From NCBI RefSeq assembly GCF_000002595.2, contig NC_057015.1:2021932-2085931 (forward strand): a stretch of 64,000 nt of DNA. The letters run 5' to 3'. The DNA comes from Chlamydomonas reinhardtii (Eukaryota; Chlorophyta; Chlorophyceae; Chlamydomonadales; Chlamydomonadaceae). Under the pieces are notes generated by a model. That model was not told the origin of the DNA and did no database searches. It saw only the letters and a list, made by a program, of their open reading frames with translations. The position numbers were made by a program, and so were the translations under genes. Every line of letters begins with the position of its first letter. Position 1 is the first letter of the stretch. Below, in pieces: positions 53,301-64,000 of the stretch.

Positions 53301-54821
53301 GTGGACGTCACTGCGGGCAGGAAGCCACGCAACCACCCACAACCCATCAACAACCACAAAATAGACACGTGCCTGCACCGACCCCTTAAAAGCCTGAACC
53401 TGGCTTCCCACCAAGCAACAACGACAGCCATGGGAAGCTGCCAGCACGTACCTTTCGTGCCGTTCACCATGCGCCCATCCGCCGATGACTGCCGCCCCCG
53501 CTGCTCTCTCCGCACGGTCTGCAGGTGGTGGTTGGATCGCATTGTCAGTTGCGGGCCATTCATAATCGGCTGGTGTATGGATCCTCTTCCGTGCGGCCGA
53601 GCTTACCTTCACAATCGCTGTGTTGACCGTGGGAAGGCTCATGTTTGGCCCGCTGATCAGCTGGACTTGCGTCGCCCGCATGCAGCCCGACACCGGCTGC
53701 GTCAAGTAGATTTGCTGCAAGAAAACGACCAGGCCGAAGACACGAACGTTAGCGCATGCACGCCTAACCAGTCGAACACGTGGGCAGTGCGGAAGACCAG
53801 TCAGCCCCTACTCACCTTGTACAGGAACTCGCTGCTGCACAAGTCGTCATGCCTGTGTAACAAGTAAGGAACAAAGGAGGTGGAAGTCACGTTCCCGTAG
53901 GCACGCAAGGGCACGCTAGCCAAGCCATAGACCATGCCGCATGCGTCGAAGTCCCCGCGCACTCACGGGATGACGCCAGGCAGCACCGAGTGCCCAAACC
54001 CAGAGATGACCTGGTCCAGGCCTCCATTCTGCGCCAAGCAAGCGTAATGAACGTTTGCGGCATGCGCAGCCACGCAAATGGCGCCCGTTAACGCTGCGCA
54101 AGGCTCGCAGCGGACTCCTTGCTGGCCGGGGAGGCCGTGCGGTGAAACAGGGAGACTCGCCTGTCCTACCCTAGTCAATATTGACGCCCCACCTCTATAA
54201 TACTTGGCCCATTCTCCCACTCGGACGCCCCCCTCCAGATAGGTACGAGTGACTCCCAGCCAGTCCTCTTATCGAAACTGCTGACTACGCGCACGCGGGC
54301 GCAACCCGAGCCAAAAGTGCATCTGTCGTCGTGACATCGGCTCCCGGCCAGGCCTAAACTCGCAATTCATAAGCAATATAGCGAGGCCGCTCTCGCGCAA
54401 CACTGACCTCCACTTCATCCCGCAGCAGCGTATTGAGCACGTTGAAGCTGGATAGCTCTTCTGGTGAAAGCCGTCCGAATTTGTAAGACGTGAATCCGTC
54501 CAGCGTCCTGAAGTTGGGGACGAAACAACACCATCAGCGACTGCCTCGCGAACCGCTGGAGCGGCCATGGCCCTTGCATGCCCGTCCTTACTTGTTGAAG
54601 TATCGCAAAGCGGCCCTATTGGCCCATACCAGCCGCTGGCTGAGACAACTGCGGAAAAAAGGGCGTTCGATCGGTGCGTGAGCGCCAGGCCTTCCCTTTT
54701 GCAAGCCAGTGCCGCATTTGCTTCAACATGCCATGTGCTGAGGATACCTGTAAATCCATACTGGGATTGTGACTGTGTCCAAGACTGCCAACTCTTGGCC
54801 GCCCGAGCTGGTCCCGTTCAT
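50350..54821 (-). CDS. PAS-domain class I 3',5'-cyclic nucleotide phosphodiesterase
   Basis: Hydrolyses cAMP and/or cGMP. Thirteen or so exons, right to left: 54748-54821, 54592-54648, 54408-54507, 53967-54028, 53816-53852, 53607-53714, 53452-53518, 53189-53310, 52657-52791, 51845-52218, 51123-51633, 50762-50935, 50350-50496; every junction keeps phase, 655 residues. Residues about 10-50 read as the start of a PAS domain (LDTVTIPVWIYS, then RLVWANRAALRYFNKT). The PDEase_I domain fills about 300-640 with the full metal set: HNKTHAADVLQ (381 on), HDYEHKGLNN (422-431), DMKQHF, KCADVGH (D556) and the nucleotide-selecting Gln607 in SQVGFFDI. No transmembrane segment was seen, so it is probably soluble. 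A Pro/Gly/Ala linker lies near 275-300. It is divergent from a cNMP-binding protein gene. Confidence 0.9.
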
Positions 54822-55827
54822 AGGCCCCCACTCGCGGCTCCCGGCCACGGTTAAACTAGCAGTCAGGGGACGCCAGGCTGGGCTTGCAGGCTATAGAAAG
54901 TGGGCTGACCCGGGCCATCGGAGCGCCGAACGCCGCTGAATCAGCTATCCCCCAGCGCTGCAGTACCAGGCTGGGGGAAATATACGTAGCAATAGGCTGG
55001 TTCTGCCAGCACAAGGGCCTATATCGTGCGACTGCTTTTCGCTCGACTGCTATTGGTATATGATGAATAGAGGCTACAAAAGAAGATACTCTGAGCTCGA
55101 CTAAATCAGGGGTACCAAAGACCCTGTGCAAAACCGAATGGAATGGACTTGGGAATGGACCGACGATTGAATTCTGCTCAGGAGTGGCCCCCAACGGCAT
55201 CGTATGTTTGCCACCAGTACAGCCGACATGAACACAATCAGGCGAGCCACCAATGAAGCCAAAACGACTGAACAAACTAGTGCGATTTGCCGTGGTTCGG
55301 GCTGGCGTCAACTCTATTTCAGCTCTTTGTACTTCGTATGTTGTAGCGTACGCATAGCGCCTAAGGGTGTCGACGAAGGGTGTCGACGGGGTTAACTGGC
55401 AGTCGACCCACTGCACTTGGAACTTCAATAAGCCGCGGCTGCCTTTTCCTCGACGCGCGCTCCCATAGTCCATCAAAGCATCCGATGGCGGCTCTTGCTG
55501 GCAGTTCGCTTCTGGCCGGTGCGGGCGCGGGCGCGCTGGGCTGACGGCTGCTGTGGGCACGCGGAGCAGTACGGTAGTTGACGCTCGTGGGGGTAGGGGC
55601 GACGGCAGGTTGCCGGCCGGGCTGGGCTCTCGGTGAACCGAGTCCCAGACACCGTGCCTCTGAGCTGTGCCCTTAGCTGTGCACTGAGCTCATAAAGACA
55701 GACGGCGTCACTACTACTGACGCATCAGGTGTATCCGTCCACGTGGGCTGAACGCATGTCCTTCCACGTGTTTGTTGCGCACAGCGCTGCATTCCTCCCT
55801 TGAGCGCATCAAGACCATCAAGAGAGT
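54822..55827. promoter_or_regulatory. Divergent intergenic region, PDE / CNB-EF genes
   Basis: About 1 kb between two start codons. A minus-strand frame of 234 codons (54856-55560) runs through most of it, ending only 35 bp before the PDE start; it shows no recognised domain and could be leader sequence or chance. No clear TATA box was seen. Confidence 0.45.
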
Positions 55828-58800
55828 ATGTCGCGCTCTCTCGAAGAAACCGCAACTTCGCACCAGCATCGAGGTGCGTTTCACTGTGGCGTGTTGAGCA
55901 CGGTATGTGAGGGGCCGTTTGTGGTTGTGTGTCCCCCCAAACATCTCCCTTCGCTTTGCCTTTCCCTATGCCATGGCATGCATGTATCATTGCATCCCAC
56001 TTTGTGGAAGCTTGCAGTGCATTACCCACTTTTACGCATATACGCATGCATGGTCCAATGCACACCTATGATACATGCAGGTGGGCTACATCATGGCGGA
56101 GACGGAGAAGCAGCCGCTGCTGACGCGGGAGGGCCCCGGCGTGCACCGCGACCTGTGCCACGGTGCGAGCGTGACGCGGCTGAAGTGGTTCAGCGAGCGC
56201 AGCGTGGGAGCACAAGGGGGAGGGAAAGCACACACAGTTATGGCGGCGCGATGCATCGCGACGCAGTGCGTGTCGGTCAGCGCGCAGCCGCACCGGCTGC
56301 TGCACGGTAGCAAGCTGCACAGCTGCAGGTCACGGCTGTAGGCCACGCACAGCAACGTTCTGCAATACAGCAACTGAGCTACGCAACGCTTGCTGACTTG
56401 TGACCGCAGTGGCTCGGGTGGTGAGCCTGAAGGAGATGGACAGCTGGAAGCTGCCGCCGCAGTGGGGACAGGCCGGCGCACCCACCTGCGTCTTCGTGCT
56501 GGTAGGCCGCGGGGCGCGCCTTGGCAGGCCAGGGCCAGGGCCAGGGTCAGAGGGGGGGGTTGCACCGGGGCGTGTGAACTGACTGGGTCACGGCGGCGTG
56601 GAGGCGGAGCGGTTTGCGGCGTGCGCGGTGGGGCTGCAGGGCGAGGTCGAGGTGGTGGGGATGGAGTATCGAAGGCGGGTCGTACATTTCAGTCATTTGC
56701 GCACCATGTGCAACCGTGGCCGGTGCTAGCGCCTCAACACCGAGTCACTGACCGTTGCGCGTGGGCTTTTTGGTACACAGGTGCTGCAAGGCCGCGTCCA
56801 GCTCAAGACCAAATGCCGGGAGGCCTTTGCTGCGCGGCTGCGGGCAGCGGGCGGTGACCGGAGCGGCAGCGCGCCATCGAACGGCGCCGAGGGCGAAGGC
56901 TCAGGTTTCGAGGGCGCGTCCGAAGAGGAGCTGTTGTCCCTTTTCAACTCGATTGACACAGACGGGTCAGGTGCGTTCATGAGCTTAAACCTGTCAGGAA
57001 GTGCTTATCGTAATGCCAGCGCCGTGTTGCGTCGCTTTTTTTTGCGCGGCGTCACAGCCCCGTGTACACATTCACATGCGCTCCGCGCCGGATCTCCAAT
57101 AAGCTGTACCGTATCCTGTTCCCGCCCTCCGCCCCACGCCAGGCGCCATTGACGTATCGGAGCTGCAGACGGCGCTGGAAATGATGGGCATCCACAAGAG
57201 CGAGGACGAGGTGGCGGAGCTGATGGACGGTGTGGATGACGACGGCAGCGGTGGGTGCAGTGGAGGGGGAGGGACGCGGGGAAGGGGTGCTCATGCCAGA
57301 GCACGACACGCCACAAGAGCCTCAACCATGGTGCTGTGGCGATTTGCGTCTGTCTGCGGCTTATGCAAGCTCGCGCCCGCATTGGCTTCGCGCCCGCTCT
57401 GTGCAACCTGTCACACCTGTTATTCGTTGATACCACATCGCCTGTGCGCTGGCGCCCCGCACCAACAGGCGAGTTGGAGTTCCCGGAGTTCAAGGCAATT
57501 CTGCGCAAGGCCATAAACGGCGGCGGCGCAGGGCAGGACTTGGTGTGGCGCGAGCAGCCGCAGCAGCCGGGCGTGTGGGTGGGTGACCTCACGGCCGGCT
57601 CAGCGGTGGGCGAGGCAGCCATCCTGGACACGTCGCCTCAGGTGAGCCAGTGGCCGGTCGCTGCAGGTCTCAGCAGAACTCAGCCAACGCACAAGTCATG
57701 AGCACTCTCTTGATGTCAGCCTCGCAACTCCCAACGGCAACTCAGCGCCAGCTTTCCGCCTCACCCCGCCCCACGCTGCGCTGTTTTAGTATCGCCTTCT
57801 TCTGACGAGGCATGCCTGGAACCGTCAACCCCGCCTTCCTTTATCTCATCCCGCACCTCCCCTCACCCCGCACCCAACCCCGCCTTTCCCCGCCTCTCCC
57901 TGCAGCTTCAGGACGGCGGGCTGATGGCTCTGGAGACCACGGACCTGTTGGTGCTGGAGCGAGCCGACTACGAGCGAATACTGGAGAACGGGTTCGACGG
58001 CGAGCTCAAGGTGCGGCCGCGTGGATTTTTCCGGGAACAGACACAAGGGCTTTGGGGGCAGGGGGCAATAGGCTTCCAAACGCCGTGATGCAGAGTGCCC
58101 AGTGGCGGCGGGGCAAAACCAGCGCCGCGGCACAGCACCCGCATCAGCCAGGATGTGGGCCAGCACACATCACACGCAGCCAGCGCCCCGGCTGCTGCCT
58201 TCCCGCCATGCCCACACTTCACACTCCCCTTATCCACCTCCTCGTTTTCCCACCGCCTACCGGTTTCATCCTGTCGTCCCAGGCCAAGATGACCCTGCTG
58301 CGCTCCGCGCCGGTGCTGGGCGAGGCGCTCCGCCGCACCGACCTGCGCCGCCTGGCCTACGCCAGCGAGCGCCGCAGCCTAGGGCGCAACGTGGCGCTGT
58401 ACGAGCAGGGCGCGGCGCCGGCGGGGCTGGAGCTCATCGTGGAGGGGCAGTGCAAGGTGGGGTGGAGGGGTTGGAGGATGGGTTTCGGGGGTTGGGGGCG
58501 TGTCGTGTGGGGTGGTGGCGCGTGGTGGTGCGTGGTCTGTGCATCTAAGGATCATGGGATGCGGGTGCGGGATGCTGACCGTGCACCCGCGCGAGGGTGC
58601 TAGGGAGGCTACGCCTGGGCGTGCCGGCACACACCGGTCATGTCGCACTGCTACAGTACCGTATTGCATGTCACCCACGTGCAGCTCGTGGTCAAGGTGG
58701 CGGTGACGGAGTCCAGCTCCATGGTGGGGAGCCGCCGCGGGACTGACACCGGCATCGCGGCGCTGGGTCCATCGGGCGCGGCCGCCCCAAGCAGCGCCGC

Positions 58801-61800
58801 CGGCGCCAGTAGCGCAGGCGGCGCAGCCCAGGCTGCAAGCAGCGCTGGAGGCACTGCGGGCCAGGGTGGAAGCGGCGCCGCCGCGCCCAGTCTGCAGCAG
58901 ATGCAGCAGCAGCTGCTGGGTCGGGTGGCGGCGGCGGATGATGACGTGTGCAGCTCGCGGGACAGCTCCCCCAGCGCGGCGGCGATGCTGCGGCGCGGCA
59001 GTAGCCACCTGGTCAAGGCGGGGCGCAGCAAGCGGCTGGAGCTGGCGGTGCTGGGGCCCGGCGACATGTGAGTTGGAAACCAGAAGAGGGTTGTGAATGA
59101 CGTGGCACAGCCTAGCGCGGGAATGCGCGCGCCATGTGTCCGTGGTCCTTGTTTGCATTTGCACCTGCTTGGCTTGTGCACATGTGCACGTGCATATGGC
59201 ACGAACCTGTTCGGTGAAGTCCTGCACATTCCGCGCAGGTGCTCCGAGGCGAGTGTGCTGGGCGAGGAGCGGCACGCGCACTCGTGTGTGGTGACAAGTC
59301 AGAGCCTGGTGGTGCTGTCAGTGTCTACGAAAGACCTGCGCAAGTGCGTGCACCCAGCGGACATGGCCACGCTGCGGGAGCATTTCGAGCGCCGCTACAG
59401 CCAGCGCAGCAGCCGGCTGGCTGTAGCAGCCAGCGTGGCAGCGATGAGCGCAAGCGAGCTGGCGCGCGTGCGGCGTGGCACTGGCGGAGGAGGCAACGGT
59501 GGGGAGGAGTCTGCTGCGGCGTCGCTGTCTGGGGCGGCCCATGTGGACAGTTTTGGATCGCGGCGGAGCACGCTGAGTGGCATGGCGGAGGCGACGGGTA
59601 GCGGCGCGAATGGCGTGGGCGGCGGCGAGGCGGCGAGGCCGGGGACGCCGGCGGCGGCGCTGGATCGACTGGCTGCGGTGATGCGAGGCAGGGTGAGCTG
59701 CCGTGCCGGTGCCGGACTGGGTGTGAATGGAGGTCGAGGGCATGCACCTACCGCGTGCATGGCAGACCCCTTGCAAGGCAATACCCCAACACACATCCTT
59801 GACACCGTACCCCCTCCTTCTCCTTATTGCTGTGCCTCTGCAGTCGCGGCCCAGCACGCAGGGCTCCAGCAGTAGCTTCACTGCCGGCGTCAGCAGCTCC
59901 GGCGCCGCTGCTACAGCCGGCCCCGGCGCTGCAGCCTCCGGCACCATGGCCGGCGGCCGCAGCCGCCTGCTGGAGTCCATGCAGCTGTCCGGCAGTAGCA
60001 GCTCCCTGCGGCACGATTCCATGTCGCAGGGCCGTTTCGGCGGCAGTAGCCTCGGGCCCGGCGGCGGCGGCAGTAACGCTCTGGACGGCTGCGGCCCGAA
60101 CTCTGTGGTGGGGCGGCTGACGGCGTCGGGCGTCAGCGGCGGCGTGCCGTCGCCGGCCCTGCTGCGGGCGGCCCCGACGGACGGCAGCGGTGCGCCTCTG
60201 ACACCGCGGCTGTTCGTGAGCGTCAGCACTACCGGCGCGTCTCCGCACCTGTCGCCCGGCCGGCCCGCGACCGTGCAGGGTTTGTACGGCACGGTGGGCA
60301 GCGGCGCCACGATGTACGGCAACTCGCTCCTCCCGGGGCTGGGTGGCGGCGGCGGCGGCGGCGGCCTGTTCACGCCCGTGTCTGCCCCCACCTCCGAGAC
60401 CAGTACGGCGATGAACAGCGGCACCGGCATGGGCGCGGGCTGGGGCCCAGGGGACGCAGCGATGGTGCAGGCGGTGCTGGCCGGCGATGCTGACGCCGTG
60501 GGACTGGGCGGCGGGGGCGGAGGCGGCATGTTGGCCGCCGGCAGCAGCCATGGGCAGAGCTCGAGCGGCGGCGTCACGGTGACGCGCGGCGGGCAGAGTA
60601 AGTCGGGGCACGTGATCGGACGGAGAAAGCGAGCACGGGGTTTTGAACGTGAATGAAAGTCGACGTCCTCAGGGGGAAAGGGTTACCACGGTATGCTAGT
60701 TCTACGCCGCGCTTATTCTGCTCCTGAAAGGCTCCTTGCCCTCCTGCCGCGGCCGCAGATGAGCTGCTGTCGTACATGCTGGGTCAGAGTGTGCCGCTGG
60801 ATGCGGGAGAGCAGGCATACCGCCGGGTGAGGGGATGGCATGAGAGTAAAAAGCAAATGGGAGCGGAACGGACTGGAAATGGAACGCTGCGATTAGGAAT
60901 GCAGTGAGCCCCAAAGACCGTTGCTTGCTCGTACCTTGTCTGAACTTCTGCTCCCCTCCTTCTCTCCCACCCGCCAGATTAACACTGCCCCGCTGCCAGC
61001 CGCCGGCCACACCAGCAGCACCTCGGTTCCCAGCAACGCCCTCTGCACACCTCCAGGCACCGGCACCGGCCTCAGCTCAAACGCCACCTCCCTCACCCCC
61101 ACGCCCTCGCCGCTGCCCTCCGCGCCCGTGTCCCTCGACGGCCCCAGCCTACCGCCGCCAGCGGCCTCGCAGCTACCCCCGAAGCCGCCACAGCCACACT
61201 CTTCCAGTGCCGGCGGCTCTGCCACGCCAGGAGGAGTTGGGAGCGCCACGCCGCGTGCCGCCGGCTCTCCCTCGCCGCTCATCCGCACCACGTCTGGAGC
61301 CGCAGCCGCAGCGGCGGCGGCAGCGGCCGCCTTGGCGGGTCCGTCTCTAGGTGCCATCCTGAGCGCATTAGAAGCACCTACCGTGCCAAGCCGCACAGGC
61401 GGGCGTGTGCGCGATGCGAGGACGCGCAGCGAAGAGTCGGCGGGTGCGGTTACGGGCACGGGACCGTGGCCAGTCGCCGGCCACCAAAGACCAGACTACC
61501 TCAGCGCCTCGCAGGTGAGAGAGCACAAAGCCACAAACCCTTGCTGCTGCGGCGTCGTGTGGTATCTGGACCGCGCATGCGGAGTAGGAGCTTGCCAGCG
61601 CCATACCGGAAAAATGTACGGTATGCCTTGTGCACCAAGGGTTAATGTGCCGCTGTGCTGTGCTGTGCGTGTTCTTGCTCGCGCACAGCCCATCGTGCCT
61701 GGCCTTGACCAGGTGTCGCAACGGTCGCCGGTGCAGCTGTCGCCGCGCTCGCCGCTGTTCTCCAGCTACGCCACCGCCGCAGTCAACTTGGCGGCGGCGG

Positions 61801-64000
61801 CGGCGGCGCAGTCCCCACGCGGCATGCCAACAGCGGCACGGCCGCCGCCACCACCCGCAGTCGCAACGCCTGCCGTGTCCAAGCTTGGCTACACCAGCCA
61901 AAGTTACCATCCGGCATGGGCTGGCGGCGGCTTTGGAACCGGCGGCGACGGCGGCAGCTCCGCCAGCGCGCTACCGAGCCCTGTGAGCGTCGGCGTTGTG
62001 GGTGCCGGTGGAGCCGGCCTGGCGCAGCACTGCAGCGCGGCTGCAATGGACGGCTGCGGCGCCGCCGTAGGCGCCGACCTCGCGGCGCAAGCATCAGCTG
62101 CGTCGTCCTTGCCATCGCACGCTCCCTCTGCAGTGGACGTGGGGCTGCCAGTCGCGGTTGCAGTCAACCCGCAGGGCACTCCTGCCGGTGCTGCGGCCGA
62201 GGAGGCGCTTCAGTACGCCACCGCAGCTGCCGGCGTCTCCAGCTGGTTTCCCACGCCCCGTCGGGAGGCCTCCGACGCCTCCGCCTCCGGCGGCGCAGCC
62301 ACCGGCGCAGGCGGTGCTGGTGGTGGTGGCGGCGGCGTGCGGCAGAAGTGGACGGTGTCGCGGTACCCCCGGGCTATGGCAGACGGCTTGTTGGCCCTGG
62401 ATGCGACTGAGGCCGAGTACAATGCCGCTGTGGCGGCGGCCGGCGCCGCCGTGGCGGCGGCCACCGCTGCTTTCGGCGGCAACAGCCCTGACCCCGCCAC
62501 CGCATCGGCCGCCAAAGGTGCGGTGCTGCCTCAACAGGCGCAGGTGCAGCCACAGCTGCTGCCGCCGCCGCAGCCAACGCCGCCGGCCGCGCAGCCCATG
62601 CGCAAGCTGTTCTCCCGCGGCCTGGACCTGACGGCGACCCCGCCCATGTCGCCAGCGCCGCCGCTGACAGACGACGAGGACGAAGCTGCTCCACAAGGTG
62701 GCGGTGCCGCCGGCCGCGGCCTGATGGTTATCGGCAACCCGCGCCGCGGCTCAGGCGGAGACACGGAGCTCTCTGATGGCGAGGACGGAGCAGACGATGA
62801 AGATGAGTGGGATGCTCCGCTTCTGGCGCTGCCGGCGGGAGGCGTGGCGGCCATGGTGAAGATGGTGGGGGGTGGCGGCGCCTCGGCGGCGGCGGCGGCA
62901 GCGGCGCGTGGGGGCTGCGGTGGAGGCGTTCCCAGCGCCGCCAGTGCCTGCGGCTACGCCAGCGGAGACTCGGGTCCTTTGCTCGGGGCGGTGCCGCCTG
63001 CGGCGCCGCTGTCGGCAGGGGTGCCGCGGCTTGCGCTGCACCGCCTGCGTGCCAGCGACGCTGACGGCGACCAGACTGGCTGTGGCGGTGGCGGCAGTGC
63101 GCCGCTGCTGAAGCTGCAAATGTCAGGGTCCTTCACGGCAGGCGGCAGCGGCGCCAGCGTGCTACCATACAAATCGCCGTCGTCAAGGACGGTGGTGGGC
63201 TCCGTCAAAGCAATGATTCGGGGATGGCAGACCGCCCGCGCCGCCGGCACCATCACCTCCACCGCACAGGCCGCGTCCGCACATGATGGCGGCATGGCGT
63301 CACAGCCCAGCGGCGGTTCCCTCACCGCCCGCATGCCCACCAGCCGTAACGCAGATGCCCTCCGCTCCTCCGTGTCAGCGCTCACAGCTACCGACGCCGC
63401 CGCGGCAGCGGCGGGCGCCGCCGGCGGCGCGACATGGGGCCGCGAGACGGTGGCGGCGGCGCTGGCTGTGTCGGGTGGCGACCGCGGTCGCCTGGCGGCG
63501 GTGTACAGCACCATGCTGAAGCACGGCGAACATGTGGTGAAGCCCAGTCTGGAACAGCAGCTGGTAATGCAGCGCGTTACCGCGAGCAGGGGCGGCGGCG
63601 GGGGTGTGGCGGCGGGCGCCCCTGGCGCCCCGCTGACGCCCACGCCACCGCCGCGCGCCGCCTGGTCCTCACCTCGGCCGGCAGGCCCGTCGGCCGTGGC
63701 GCCAGCAGCGTCGGCGTTTGACGGCAATGGCGGCGGCGAGCCGTCTCTGTTGTCGTCGCCGTTCTTGGTTGGCGGCGCGCCCCCGAGTCCGAGGGCGGGC
63801 GGGGGTGCAGGCGGGCTGTTTGAGAGGGCGGCGCCGCAGGCGCTGCCCCGGCCGGGCGGCGCGTCCGCCGCTGCGACCCATATGATGAGTGACCCTCAGC
63901 TGGCACTGCTGCATTCGGTGGTGAAGGAGGCGGTGGCGGCGGAGCGGGAGGGCCACGGCGCGCTGGCGGCGGGCGGCTACAGCTGGCAGCAGGCAGCAGC
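55828..64000 (+). CDS. Cyclic-nucleotide-binding-like protein with EF-hands inserted in the first CNB domain (3' end beyond window)
   Basis: Exons: 55828-55902, 56081-56306 (end uncertain), 56410-56501, 56781-56970, 57143-57250, 57469-57641, 57906-58010, 58283-58456, 58685-59067, 59239-59692, 59844-60597, 60759-60826, 60978-61514, 61689 to the window end; at least 1883 residues. CNB-like domain 1 begins LPPQWGQAGAPTCVFVLQGR (about 112-135) and resumes WVGDLTAGSAVGEAAILDTS (267-286). Between the halves lie two canonical EF-hands with loops DTDGSGAIDVSE (190-201) and DDDGSGELEFPE (226-237). CNB-like domain 2 runs from RSLGRNVALYEQGAAPAGLE to LAVLGPGDMCSEASV and VVTSQSLVVLSVSTKDL, split by a Ser/Gly/Ala insert (about 400-490). 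The remaining 1200 residues are disordered, Ala/Gly/Pro-rich, with an acidic patch (DGEDGADDEDEWD). Likely a Ca2+- and cNMP-responsive regulator; no catalytic domain is seen within the window. The first exons are the least certain. Confidence 0.75.

Overview
The window looks like nuclear DNA of a volvocine green alga, Chlamydomonas reinhardtii or a very close relative. The evidence is GC-rich third positions, many short GT-AG introns in almost every gene, alanine/glycine/serine-rich linkers, TGTAA-type poly(A) signals, and two proteins I recognise from this species: CTH1, the 407-residue copper-regulated aerobic cyclase, and the 564-residue phytoene desaturase PDS1. From memory both lie on chromosome 12 of C. 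reinhardtii; this was not checked against an assembly. All exon coordinates come from reading splice sites by eye and checking that the phase is kept across each junction.

Layout, left to right. 1-3117: CTH1 upstream region, rich in GTAC motifs, with upstream ORFs that fit the known copper-deficiency leader. 3118-5046 (+): CTH1. 6292-8050 (-): small TPR protein resembling TTC33. 8439-12389 (+): plastid-type DUF760 protein. 13305-18207 (+): secretory-pathway nucleotide-sugar transferase with a DSD motif. 19209-22674 (-): class 3 lipase-like protein whose catalytic Ser is replaced by Lys. 23116-33226 (+): giant (about 3163-residue) low-complexity protein of unknown function. 33802-34288: MITE with TA target duplication. 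34684-35809 (-): coiled-coil protein. 36302-37759 (+): inactive-type M16 peptidase/complex III core protein with an intronless CDS. 38994-41254 (-): unknown protein. 42353-45691 (-): PDS1. 45907-47444 (+): tRNA adenosine deaminase subunit TAD2/ADAT2. 50350-54821 (-): PAS-domain class I cyclic nucleotide phosphodiesterase. 55828 to the right edge (+): large protein with two cyclic-nucleotide-binding-like domains, the first carrying an inserted pair of canonical EF-hands.

Five gene pairs are head to head over short or moderate gaps (TTC33-like/DUF760, lipase-like/giant protein, coiled coil/M16, PDS1/TAD2, PDE/CNB-EF). Themes are tetrapyrrole and carotenoid synthesis (CTH1, PDS1), respiration (M16 core) and cyclic nucleotide signalling (PDE and CNB-EF).

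The most novel region is the right end. A PAS-sensing phosphodiesterase is transcribed away from a protein in which calmodulin-like EF-hands sit inside a cNMP-binding fold, with introns at the equivalent phase-1 position in both EF loops. This suggests exon shuffling and a possible Ca2+/cyclic nucleotide integrator.
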